Source: Setomelanomma holmii (Eukaryota > Ascomycota > Dothideomycetes > Pleosporales > Phaeosphaeriaceae). Taken from it: a stretch of DNA of 64,000 nt. Positions 12,153 through 23,566 of the stretch are shown one piece after another. The notes below the pieces were generated by a model. The model worked only from the letters and a program-made list of their open reading frames with translations. It was not told where the DNA came from and did no database searches. The position numbers and the translations under genes are program-made. The stretch lies in NCBI GenBank assembly GCA_010015745.1, contig ML978183.1, positions 124,001 to 188,000 of the forward strand, written 5' to 3'. The first letter of the stretch is position 1. Each line of letters begins with the position of its first letter.

Positions 12153-12514
12153 GGTTGAGGTGGCATGTCATGAACGTTATGACTAAAGTCAGCATGGAGG
12201 CGTCTGGTGCGAAGTTATTTGTTGTGCTCCCCTTGGCGCGTGTTTGTATATAGCCGCATTGTCCTTCGAACGAATCATGTCCAAAGTCTTGCATCTTCAA
12301 TATTGAGATATGTCTGGGCAAGCTGCTGGTGTACAATTGGTCGAGTTCCGACGACAGATGCGATGTTCTGCGTCTGCGATGTGATGTACTGCGCTTGAAG
12401 AGTTGTGATCCGCTCTACAAGAGCCGCGGGTTTAATGCGCTAGATCCACGCGCTAGTACGACTTTAGCTTCCCCACGTTTACAAACGTCATTGCCTCGGA
12501 GAGTGCGGACTTCA
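12153..12514. other. Intergenic spacer upstream of glyoxalase II
   Basis: Contains the terminator of the flavoprotein gene and the promoter of the glyoxalase gene. The glyoxalase leader frame stays open upstream to 12329, but I place the start at the ATG at 12515. No other feature is seen. Confidence 0.45.
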
Positions 12515-13721
12515 ATGACCACCTTCATATCTCTTCGTCAGGTCATAACCAGTGTTGTCCTTATGAGCTTATTCGCTGCGACAATCAAGCGATACTCACC
12601 AACACTACTCGCTAGCCGATTTAGCAAGGTATGTTCCTGCACAGAATCACTGCAAGCTTCGCACTCACGCCAAGCAGCCAATTACAGCACGAGCCATGCA
12701 TATCCAATCAATTCCCATGTGTAAGGAAGATTACCTCAATGGCAACGTGCGGTCGTGTACGATGACTGACGCGCTTGTAGGGGAGGGTACAGGCAATAAT
12801 TATGCCTATCTTGTATCAGACGAGAAGACCAAAGAAGCTGTCATCATCGACCCCGCCAACCCACCAGAGTAAATACATAGCACAACCATGTCGAGAATTA
12901 TGTGCTGACCATGTTTGTGTAGAGTACTACCTCATCTGAAGGCTAAGGTGACCTCTGGATTCAATCTCACCAAAATAATCAACACTCATCAGTAAGGCTC
13001 TCATTACATGGCCAAGACCATCGCTAACAAGCCGCGCAGCCACCATGACCATGCTGGTGGAAACAAGGAGATTGTACATTTGCAAGTATGCAACGTTACG
13101 ACTCAAAGCTGACTCAAGGACAGAAAAGGTCTTACGACATTCCCATCATTGGAGGCCGCGATTGCACGTTAGTGGCGGAAACACCCAGCCACAAGTCAAA
13201 ATTCAAGATCGGAAACATCGATGTGACTGCACTACACACCCCATGTCACACGCAGGACAGCATCTGCTTCTTCCTTGAAGACGGCTCGGACCGCGCCGTG
13301 TTCACTGGAGACACGCTCTTCATTGGTGGATGCGGCCGCTTCTTCGAAGGCAAGCCCGCAGAGATGCACAAGGCTCTGAACGAAGTTTTGGCATCTCTTC
13401 CAGACGACACAAAGGTCTATCCGGGCCACGAATACACCAAGGGCAATGTCAAGTTTGCGAAGAAGGTACTCAATAATGATGCGATCAAGAAGCTTGATGA
13501 ATACTCGCAGGCCAATAAGGAGACACAGGGTAAATTCACAATCGGAGATGAGAAGGTACAGTAAACCCAGTTTGTAAATTGTTTTGAGTGAATCTGTCTG
13601 ACATACCTAGCAACACAATGTCTTCATGCGCGTCGACGATCCAGAAATCCAGAAGGTGACTGGAAAGAAGGATCCAATCGACGTCATGGGAGCTCTGCGT
13701 TCGATGAAGGACAACTCGTAG
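12515..13721 (+). CDS. GLO2: Hydroxyacylglutathione hydrolase (glyoxalase II), possible mitochondrial form
   Basis: Metallo-beta-lactamase fold hydrolase that cleaves S-D-lactoylglutathione to D-lactate and glutathione. Seven exons give 300 aa: 12515-12628, 12678-12720, 12781-12868, 12923-12991, 13040-13085, 13124-13555, 13611-13721. The fifth intron could instead start at 13074, dropping four residues. The metal-binding motif THHHDHAGG is assembled across the fourth intron; 'GDTLFIGGCGRFFEG' and 'PGHEYT' follow as in the family. The C-terminus matches the usual VMGALRSMK-type ending. The first exon encodes an Arg/Ser/Thr-rich, acid-free amphipathic stretch (MTTFISLRQ...) resembling a mitochondrial presequence. 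An internal ATG at the start of MHIQSIPM would give a cytosolic form, so alternative starts could dual-target the enzyme, as yeast does with two genes. Confidence 0.85.
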
Positions 13722-14112
13722 GAGAAGTGCCATATCGTGGAAGCATGAATTGCTGCTTTTGAAGATAGATATCTTCGCCAAAGAATGGCACCACGATTAG
13801 AACTACAAGCTCCTATGCGTTACTAAGCTTGAAAGCTTTCAGCATCTCGTGTACGAGCATCGATCTGATTTCCCCAATGCTATGTTCACATATCGGCTCT
13901 GTCTTTTATCAGTGAATACGAACGCGGTAGCCTTCCTCTGCGTGACCACGGGGCCCAAACGCGCCAGCTGTCGCGACCATCTCACGAATGCCTAGAGACA
14001 CAGACCCACAAACGGGCTCCGCGAGCTGAAGCTCGCGATGCTCGCCATTATAACAACACCCAGAGACATAGGCTCAGCAACACCACCGCTCGTAACCAAT
14101 TCCTTCACCATT
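13722..14112. other. Intergenic spacer
   Basis: Between the glyoxalase II stop and the next start. The next gene's frame is also open from an upstream ATG at 14038, so some of this could be coding. No other signal is recognised. Confidence 0.4.
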
Positions 14113-15405
14113 ATGGCCGCCTCAACCACTGCCAGTAAGGACGCCCCAGCGCCCAAACGCCGCAAACTCTCTCTCAATGCCACCCTCCGCGTGCGCAATG
14201 GCGGCTCGACCGACTCCTTCATCCCATCAACTGCGCCCGCCTTGAACACTGACGATGGCTCCGACACCGAAGAAGAACACAACAGCGCGCTCGAAGAAGA
14301 GTATCTGAACCGCATGGCCGAAGACACTGACAAGAAGGTCGAGACTGTCTTCGGCAAAGACCTCGAGGTGTGGAAGTCGTTTCGCGGCACTGTTTACGCA
14401 GACATCAACGACCGTGTGAAGCAGAAGATGTGCGCCCAGGAACTTTGGACCGAGGAGAAGAAAGCGAAGGTGCATGTGGGGAGCAAGCGTAAAGCTGAAG
14501 AAATCACCACCTCGTTCAAGGACGACGATGAGGGAAAGAAGACCAAGGGCAAAGGGAAGGCGAAGAAAGAGGTATATCGTTTCGCCATCTTCAATCCTGG
14601 GAACCAACCATGTACTGACACATCTCACAGCCATCAACACCCATACCTGCCCAGATCCCTACTTCACCCTACCCTCCCCGCTCACCATCCGACACCATCT
14701 TCCACCACGGCAGCGCCGGCATCGATCCCGCTGGCGCGCATGCCCGCCCGCTCAAACCCCTTCCTAAACGCAAAACCGCGCACTCCACGCCCTTGTCGGG
14801 TCTCGGGCACGTTGGCATGGAAGGTAAACACACATCACAAAAGGGTACTGCAGCTGGTTTTCGACATGATGTTGATGGTTTGCAGCGTCCCCTTCCCCTC
14901 CCGCTGCACCTTCGAAATGGGCGATCCGGGAACCTGGCCCGTCTAGCTTCAGCTCCAACTCGTCCGAGTAGGGTTGTGTCGGGGAGTTTTGGGAGCTTTG
15001 ATGGAGTGGTGGCAGGACGATTTAATGAGCGTCCATATCGACTCCTGGCGAAGAAGAAAGTCCCCCCCATCACCGGCTGAGCGACGAGACTCAGTCCACT
15101 CCCAGCCTCACAAACTCCAGCCTATCCTTGAAGAGGAAGAGGGAGAACACCACCCCAGCAAAATCTATTCCACCCTATCCTCCCCAGGCCTAGACACCCG
15201 TATACACCGCCCCTTGCCTCCCGCGCCACCTGTCCCACAAATCCGCCCAGCCAAGATTATCTCAGGCAGTTTCGACGAAGGCCCAACAAGTCGCTTTGAT
15301 GAGCGTCCGTATCGCTTGTTACCAGGTCATATTCAAGATGTTACAAAAGAGGAAGGCAAGGAGAACAAGCCGAATCCGTTCAGAGGAAAGCCATGGCTAC
15401 GCTGA
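14113..15405 (+). CDS. Unrecognised Lys/Pro/Ser-rich protein with two RPYRLL boxes
   Basis: I do not recognise this gene. The start is the ATG at 14113 (good context; an in-frame ATG at 14038 is possible). Exon 1 (14113-14571) encodes a charged, nuclear-protein-like region with basic patches near KRRK and GSKRKAEE. A 59-nt intron (14572-14630, GTATAT..CACAG) fits. Downstream is Pro/Ser-rich sequence with two related boxes, 'VVSGSF...FNERPYRLL' and 'IISGSF...FDERPYRLL', before the end 'NPFRGKPWLR'. The boxes lie in two different frames. They can only be joined by skipping one base in the run of seven C at 15062-15068, or by splicing I cannot fix. A second intron near 14824 (62 or 123 nt) is also possible. 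Treat the exon structure after 14820 as provisional. Confidence 0.5.
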
Positions 15406-15550
15406 GGTGAATGTAGTCGTCAAGAAGAGCTATGTTGTTTCAAGCTCACAGCATGGATACATGGAAGATAGTCACGTAGCACGATACCCTGTTACATCAA
15501 TGTCATGAATGCGGATGTAATGTTCAAGAATATCTTTCATTCATCAAATC

Positions 15551-15573
15551 ATCTCATCTCATCTCATCTCATC
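15551..15573. repeat. Short tandem repeat (ATCTC)n
   Basis: Four perfect ATCTC pentamers followed by a partial unit, in the spacer between two convergent genes. A simple microsatellite. Confidence 0.8.
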
Positions 15574-15638
15574 GTATCCAGTTGGAAAAAAAATGGGTAT
15601 AATGCACAAACACGACACCTCCCCACTTCACCCAAGAC

Positions 15639-17721
15639 CTACTCATCATCGTCGTACCCTACACCCACATCCGCCCACCCACACATCCACCTCCTCCCCT
15701 CGCTCTCTCCACCTAGTCTCAATTCCCTCGCCTGACTCCCCTCCTTCCATCTCCTTACGCGCAGATCGTCACTAACGCTGATCAAACTCCCATCCATTGC
15801 CCACGATACGCTCGTGACTTCCGCGTCGTGCCCGCGCACAAGCGCTGTGCCGTGCTCGTAGATAGGAATAGTATCTGGACATCTGGAGCTCGTTGATGAG
15901 CGGGATAACGATGGTCTGGTTGACTTTGATGATGATGAGATGTCCGGTAGGTCTGCCTCGTCTTCTGGATGTCTTTGTTCGCGCTTGAGGAAGATTTCGT
16001 CGGTGGGAAACAGAACGGGGCTGCCATCTGTGCTGCCGACGGCGAGCAGCTCGGTCTTGTCGTCGCGAGCTTTGCGGAGGGATGCTTTGACGTAGAAGGA
16101 GCCGGCGTGGAAGTTTTGGTGGCGGAAGCCGTAGATGGGACCTAGGCCTTCTTGGCCTACGCCGCAGTATTTCCGGTCTGATGATGTGGTTGTGGATAGT
16201 TCTGGTGCTACGCCGAGAATGAGATGGCTTGTGGAATATGCGTAGACTGTGTTGTCTTTGCTGAGAGCGTAAAGGCGCGACGCGTTGCCATTGAGAGTGA
16301 GCGAATTGATGGCAAAGTGTCGATGACGGTTATGCGACTCGGGGTGTCGGGTGGTAGAGATGGGTATGGCTGGCCCTCGTAGCGAGTATCGCCCACGAAT
16401 GTCCCACAGTTTGACGCACGTTGATGCATCTGAAGCCGTCAGGAGGAGGTGCTGTCGACCTTCTGGCAGGAAGGAGAGGGCTGTGACCGAGATATCGTTG
16501 CGACGATTGATGCTTTCTGTTTTGCTCATCGAGGTGGCTCTTGACGAGGTTGAAGCACTTCCGGCGCTGGCTGTGAGGCCATGATCCGCATGTGCTGAAG
16601 CCAGCGTACGAATGACACTGGCATAGGGAGCGTCTGAGCCCCATGCGGAGTGCACCGACATTTGTCCGCCTGTGCATCGCAGGTCCCAGATCTGCACAGC
16701 GCCATCTCTGCTTGACGTGGCAACAATTTTATCGTCGCCCGGCTGGAAGCGCACTTGCTTGACAGACGACTTGTGCTTTGCTAGGACGCTGAGCGTCTGC
16801 TGTGTCCTAACATCGACAATCTGCGCAGTCTGGTCGCCCGAGCCTGCGGCTAGATACGTGTCGTCGGAGGAGAATTGGAGGTCCATGACAGCGTTCGAAT
16901 GGGCGCGCCATGATATGTGAGCTTTGGAGAAGTCGCCTTCAGAGTCTAGTAGGTGAATGTATCCGTCTTCGTCACCAATGGCAAGGAGGGAGTTGGCTGG
17001 GCATGTTAGTAAAGCGATATTGAGGTGCCAGCATGTGAGACATACTGTTACAGCTAGCTGTGCAGAATGGTGGCGCACTGTGTGACAGCTGGTGGAGATC
17101 GTCGGCACCACTATAGAAGTCTGCCGTCTGGTCTTGCCATGAGGCGCAATGGTCCCTTCTGAACCCTCTGCCCACACTCAAAATGCCACCGAAAGACCGC
17201 TGCAGCGTCCGTGAAGCACCGCCCAAGCTCCGTAGCCTTCTTACAGGTACTGGAAAGACTGGCGGCTCATCGAAGACAGGTGCATCTTCGAGGATCGTGA
17301 ACGGAGGAGGGGTGACGTAACGCGATCGTTTCGAGGGCGAGGACTGCACTGGCGACGTTTCTGGGGACAGATAGGCGCCCTTCCTCTTGCGGGAGCTCGA
17401 CTGCGGCGTGTGCATCTGGCCCTCAATGTCTACAAAGTTGACCGTCTTGCGTGGGGTCGTCCGCGGTGCAGCACTGCCGCGATTAATGGCCGCACGCGTG
17501 ATGTCCTGCAACTGGCGACCCGACCGGGAAACGGCGGTTCTCGACGAGACATTCTTGGAGTTTCGCGGGGTGAAGAAGCGGGTGAAGCGTTTCGGCGTGA
17601 TTGGGGGCGGCCGCTTGGGTTTTCGACTGCCCAGTGTCGCCGTGGACGTCGGCGGCGACGACGAGAAGAGCTCAGGCGTGGGCTCTTGGAGCAAAGTGCG
17701 AGGGGCGCATGGAGAAGACAT
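15639..17721 (-). CDS. CDT2: Cdt2/DTL-like WD40 protein (CRL4 ubiquitin ligase substrate receptor)
   Basis: About 677 aa from exons 17721-17046 and 16996-15639; the 49-nt intron (GTATGT..CCCAG, branch TACTAAC) joins 'CTASCN' to 'NSLLAIGDEDG'. The N-terminal 170 residues are disordered, basic and rich in Ser/Thr-Pro, with ITPKRFTRFFTPR near residue 40. The rest is a WD40 propeller, with repeats such as 'GDEDGYIHLLD', 'AGSGDQTAQIVD', 'SSRDGAVQIWDLR' and 'TASDASTCVKLWDIRG'. This matches fungal Cdt2, the DCAF that brings Cdt1, Spd1-type inhibitors and other PCNA-bound proteins to Cul4-Ddb1 in S phase. It is divergent from RRP5 across 303 bp. The fold is certain; the Cdt2 identity is probable from the N-terminal pattern and WD repeat arrangement. 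Confidence 0.75.
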
Positions 17722-18024
17722 GGTTTTCTAGCTGCACGTATATACAAAAACTGTAATTGGGAAGTCAAAGCAAGCCACGACTGAGATTGCTGGACAACGA
17801 CATGGGATGGATGGGGATATGAGGTGGGCGAGGTTGGGTGATGATGCGCACTGGCCGCCGTCGCGGTCGCGAACGCAGCACGCACGCGTAGAGTGGCGGA
17901 CCTGCCCTCGGCGGATCGGCATCTCCAGCGCCGGACCCATTCTTTTTTTTCTGAACTGCGAACTCTTGGCAAGTAAACCTCCGCATGTCTGGAGCTTCTC
18001 GATGGTAAGATAGCAAAGGCCACA
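17722..18024. promoter_or_regulatory. Divergent promoter, CDT2-like / RRP5
   Basis: A 303-bp spacer between two outward-facing start codons, so it must hold both promoters. A T-run (17942-17950) lies about 75 bp before the RRP5 start. No specific site is recognised. Confidence 0.6.
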
Positions 18025-21000
18025 ATGGGCGCAGTGAAACGAAAAGCCGAGCAGGCCAGCACGCCCTCGAAGAGAGAGAAAGCCGCCACGAATGAGCGAC
18101 ATGCGAAGCGACGCAAATCCGATGCGAAGGAGCAGCCATCAACCGCGAAACCGAAGCCTGAAATAGCTGCGAAAGCGAGCGTGTTCAAGGATGAGGAGAA
18201 GGCGTTCCCTCGAGGCGGCGCAAGTGTCTTGACCCCATTGGAGCATAAGCAAATCGCCATCAAGGCGAATCAGGATGTGCTTTTCGAGCAGGCCGGCATC
18301 AAGCGCAGCGGCCATGACGGACTGAGCGACATGGGCTCAAATGATGGAGAGGAAATTGCGCCAAAGCCGACAAAGAAGATGCCAAGCAAAAAGGGCAAGA
18401 AGGCGCATGAAGATGGCGACAAGGAGCCAACTGTGCGAGTCGAGGGCCTCAATTACAAGAAACTGACCCCAGGCACCATCGTCCTCGGCCAGATTACAGA
18501 CATCTCCCACCAAGATATCGTCCTGGCCCTCCCGAACAATCTCGTCGGCTACGTGCCTCTCACCGCTGTCTCAGACAAACTCAACGAGCGACTGGAGAAG
18601 CTTCTGAAGGAGGAAGAAGGGGAGGGGGACAATGGGGAGGAAGATTTTGAGGATGTGCATCTGGAGGACATGTTTACGGTCGGCCAGTATCTGCGCGCCT
18701 GCATCACAGCGACGACCGACGACAGTGCTAGGGCAAGAAAGAGGCTGGAGCTCTCCATCGACCCCAAGCTGGTCAATAAGGGTTTGTCTAAGCGGAGGAT
18801 GCCCGTGAACAGCATGGTACAAGCGTCAGTCGCCAGCAACGAGGACCACGGGCTGGTCATGGATCTGGGACTCGATGACTCCAAGATCAAGGGCTTCCTT
18901 CCAAAAGGCGAACTCGGTCCTACAGTGAAGCACTCAAAAGTGCAAGAGGGTGCTGTCTTCATGTGCCTTGTCACTGGTGTCAACTCGGATGGGCGAATCG
19001 TCAAGCTATCTGCCGACCAGGCGAAAGCTGGCAATCTCACAAAGGGTAATACGCTTACCGAAGCGCCCACAATCGACGTCTTCTTGCCTGGTACAGCTGT
19101 CGATGTGTTAATCGCTGATAGCACCGCAAACACAATCACTGGCAAGATCCTCGGGCTTGTTGATGCTACAGCCGATGCCTACCACTCCGGGGCTTCAGAG
19201 AAGGGTGTCAATGTATCGCAAAAGTACAAGCTTGGCTCCAAGGTCAAGGCCAGAATACTCTTCACGTGTCCAGACTCGGAGCCAAGGAAGGTTGGCGTAA
19301 CGTTCCTGGATCATGTCGTAGCACTCTCGCCTCGCATGTCCGGCAAACCCAAAGAGCGCAAACCTCCACTCGATCTCTTGCCAATCTCCACAATCGTTGA
19401 GGCAGCAAAGGTCGTCAAGGTGGCGCCAGGCCTCGGCACTTTCTTCGACCTTGGTGTTCGAGACGTCATCGGCTTTGCGCACATTTCTCGTCTGTCCGAT
19501 GACCGTGTGGACATTCTGTCTGAGGATGCTGGTCCTTTCAAGCTTGCTTCCACGCACCGCGCACGGATTGTGGGTTACAATGCCGTGGATGGCCTCTTTC
19601 AATTATCCCTAGAACAGAAGGTTCTCGAACAGTCTTTCCTCCGTATCGAGGACATCAAGGCTGGCGAGGTCGTCAAGGGCAAAGTGCACAAGCTCATTGC
19701 CGACAAGAAAGGCGCGACTGCCGTGCTCGTCCACCTCTCCGAAGGCATCACTGGCCTCGTCACTGAAATGCATCTAGCAGATGTCAAGCTGCAACACCCA
19801 GAAAGAAAGTTCCGAGAAGGAGTACCGGTAACAGCTCGAGTGCTCTACACTGAGCCAGCACGTCACCAGATCCAGCTCACGCTGAAGAAATCGTTAGTCA
19901 ATTCTGACGTCGAGCCATGGACCGACTATTCAAAGGTCTCGGAAGGTGCAAAGGGTCCTGGTATTCTTGCGGATGTTCGGCGGAGCGGTGCCAAGGTCAG
20001 ATTCTATGGCGACCTCACAGCATGGCTGCCTGTGGCGGAGATGAGTGAGGCGTTCATGGACGATGCTACGCGGCACTTTACAAAGGGACAGGTTGTCAAT
20101 GTGCGCGTGATCTCGGTCCGGCCAGAAGAGCGCCAGATGTTGGTATCTTGCAAAGACCCTGCTGCTGTGGATCCAAACAAGGAGGCCGCTTTCAACGCTC
20201 TCAATCCTGGCGATGTCACAAAGGGAACCGTTATCGAGAAGTCTGATGAGCTGGCTACCCTGGATCTTGGCCATGGCGTGAAAGGCTTACTTCGTCTTGG
20301 TCATCTCACCGACGGCTCGGAGAAGAAGGACATCTCCACAATGAAGAAGATCCGCGTTGGAGGTACGCTCGACGACCTGGTTGTTCTCAGCAAGCTCGTG
20401 CGATCCAAGGTCGCTACGGTGTCCAACAAGCCCAGCCTTCGGAAAGCTGCACAAGCCTCCAAGCTCGTTACCAACGTCGAGGAACTGCAGTCTGGGGAGA
20501 TCGTTGACGGCTTTGTGCGTGGCATCCTGCCAGACAAGGTCTTCGTAGAGTTTGGCAACAGCGTCAGTGGTGCTATCTTCAAGTCGCAAATGACGCAAGA
20601 GATGCTGCAGGCTCCCAACTTCGGTCTGCGCAAAGACCAGTCGATTACCGCCCGTGTCACTCATGTCGACCCTGTCAAAAGTTTCTTCTGGCTTTCTACG
20701 AAGCTCGAGCCTAGTGCAGACGAGGTCGCAGCTCCTAGTCCCGAAGTAAACGCTGGAGCAGCGATGGTAGAACCTGTTGACGCGAAGATCACCAACACCA
20801 GTGAGATCAAGTTCGCCTCTACCTTGAACGTGCGCATCCGATCTGTCAAAAGCACACAAGTCAACGTGGAGCTGGCAGAAAACGTACAAGGGCGCATATC
20901 AGTGGCAGAGCTATTTGATTCATGGGATGAGATGCCTGATAAGAAGCGGCCTACGTCGCATTTCAAGATGAATCAGATTATCAAGGCCAAGGTACTCGGC

Positions 21001-23437
21001 AGACACGACGCTCGCAACCATCGTTTTCTGCCTATTACACATCGCTCAAGCAACAAAACGCCAACTTACGAAATGAGCGCTAAGACGGACAATGTCAAAT
21101 CAGAAGGCGACCTTCTTAGCCTCGACAAGGTTAAGGAGGGCGCATCCTATGTCGCCTTTGTGAATAACGTCGCTGACCGTTTTGTCTGGGTCAATATTTC
21201 GGCTCACGTCCGCGGACGTATCGACTTCTTCGATCTCACCGATGATCTTGAGCAGCTTTCTGATATCGAAAGAAACTTTCCGGTCGGCTCGGCTCTCAAG
21301 GTACGCGCCAAGGCTGTAGACGTTGCTGCCGGGCGATTGGACTTAAGCGCTGCTTCCACAGTCACCGGCAAGACGCTCGCACTGACCGACCTCGAAGTCG
21401 GCTACGTGTTACCGGCACGCGTGACAAAAATTCACGATTCTTCGATTGTGGTACAAATTAACGATAACCTCGCGGCACCACTCTTCCTGGAGCATCTCGC
21501 GGATGACTATGACAAGGCTAGACCATCTGAGTTCAAAGCCGGGGATGTTCTTCGGGTCTGTGTCACCGACATCGATATTCCCAACAAGAAACTAGGGCTC
21601 TCCGCCAGGCCATCTAAGGTCCTGAGCTCCTCGCTACCGGTCAAGGATCCATTATTTGAGAACAAGTCGCAACTCGAGGTCCACCAGGTCGTTCGTGGCT
21701 TCGTCAAGAAAGTTGCGGATAATGGTCTCTATGTTCGACTGGGTCCTCATGTAGAGGCTTACGTCCGTGTGTCGCATTTGACTGACGCCTATATCAAGGA
21801 CTGGAAGTCAGCTTTCCATGTCGACCAGCTCGTCACCGGCAAGATCATCTCGAACAAGGCAGATATGCGAAACCCTCAGATGAGCTTGAAGACGTCCGTC
21901 GTCCAAGGCGAATACCAGGAGCTGGTTGAGTTTGGTGATCTCAAGGCTGGACAAATCGTGACTGCCAAGGTTCGACATGTGGCAGACTTTGGCGTTTTCC
22001 TTGTCGTAGACAACTCTGCCAACGTTAGCGGTTTATGCCACGTTTCAAAGTTGGCCGACACTGCAATTGACAAGGATAAGATCAAGGATATGTACAAGGA
22101 AGGGGATGTGGTCAAGGCGAAGATCGTAAGCATCAACCCGAAAGCGAGGAAGGTCAACTTCAGCTTGAAGTACTCGCAAGTCCTGGGTGATGAGGAAGAG
22201 GACGAAGATATGGACGATGCTTCAGACGTCGAGGTTCACGACGATGTCGATGCAGGCGCCGAAGAGGCTGAATCAAACGACGAAGTTGATATGAGGAGTG
22301 TGAAGAGTGCAGAAAGCGATAACGATGACCAGGTCGTTGAGGAAGAGTTAGATGTTGACATGAATGGGGAAGCTACGAAAGCAGCAGCGCCGGGTCTCAG
22401 CACATCTGGTTTCGACTGGACCGGCGCGACCCTAGACTTTGACGATGTTGAGCGGGCTGCAGATTCGGACTCGGACGCAGCAGCCCCCAAGAAGAAGCGA
22501 AAGAGCAAGAAGGCCACCATCAAGGAAGACCGCACCGGCGATCTGGATGCCTTTGGCCCTCAGTCAGTTGCCGATTACGAGCGACTCCTCCTTGGACAGC
22601 CCAACAGCGCCGAGATGTGGGTTCGTTACATGGTCTTCCAGCGCGAGCTCAACGAAATTGAGAAGGCTCGGCAAATAGCTCGACGTGCACTGGCGACCAT
22701 CAATCCGCGCGAGGAGAAGGAAAAGCTGGACGTCTGGACTGCTTTGCTACACATGGAGAACGATTTCGCAAGTGACGACGCCGTCGAGGCGGCTTTCAAG
22801 GACGCATGCCAGCAAAACGACGCCCGCGAGGTCCACGAGCGCATGATCAAGATTTTTCTCTCGTCCGGGAAACTTGATGTAAGCGATTAACATGTACATG
22901 TCAGATTGATGCTAATAACAACCACAGAAAGCTGACACACTCTACCAATCAATGACCAAGAACAAGTCCTTCACCCCAGATCCCAACTTCTGGCTTGGCT
23001 ACGCAACTTTCCTCATGGACTTAGCATCCCCACCCTCCCCAGCCAGCGCGCGCGCCCTCCTCCAACGCGCCACGCAATCTGTTCCGTCCAACCAACACCG
23101 CCATCTCACCCAGAAGTTTGCAGCTTTGGAGTTCAAGTCTGCAAATGGTGATCCGGAGCGCGGCCGCACTATCTTCGAAGGCCTCGTTAGCACGTGGCCC
23201 AAGAAGGGAGATGTTTGGGATGTGTATCTCAGCCTGGAAATGAGCCATGGTAGCGAGGAGAACATCCGTGACCTATTTGAGCGCATGAGCAAAGTTGGGA
23301 AAAAGAAGTGGGCCGCGACCGTCTTCAAGAACTGGGCAGAGTGGGAAAGCAGCATAGGCAACAAGAAGGGTGTCGAGCGTGTCAAAGCGCTGGAGCAACA
23401 GTGGAAAGAGGCCAAGGAGAGCAAGGATGAGGAGTAA
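18025..23437 (+). CDS. RRP5: rRNA biogenesis protein Rrp5 (S1 repeats plus HAT/TPR repeats)
   Basis: Nucleolar factor needed for processing of both 18S and 5.8S/25S precursors. Exons 18025-22878 and 22928-23437 (49-nt intron GTAAGC..CCACAG, branch GCTAATAAC) give 1787 aa, near yeast Rrp5 (about 1730). The N-terminal 130 residues are basic with KRK-type nuclear signals. About a dozen S1 RNA-binding modules follow up to residue about 1390, recognisable by 'PGTIVLGQITDI', 'VVRGFVKKVADNGLYVRLG' and 'GQIVTAKVRHVADFGVFLVVD'. An acidic linker with a KKKRKSKK patch precedes the C-terminal HAT repeats ('ADYERLLLGQPNSAEMWVRYM', 'LWTALLHMEN'-type helices), where exon 2 begins. It is a conserved core gene and marks the left limit of the biosynthetic cluster, 129 bp from the FAS-alpha stop. 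Confidence 0.95.
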
Positions 23438-23566
23438 TTCTACAGGCACATAGCATTGATTGGCGTCTGATATGGATATCGGGTCCAAAAGCAATGCACA
23501 TCGTTCCTTCATGCCATGGTCTTTGCGCATGTGAGTTTAACATGCATCCCCCAACACACTAATCAT

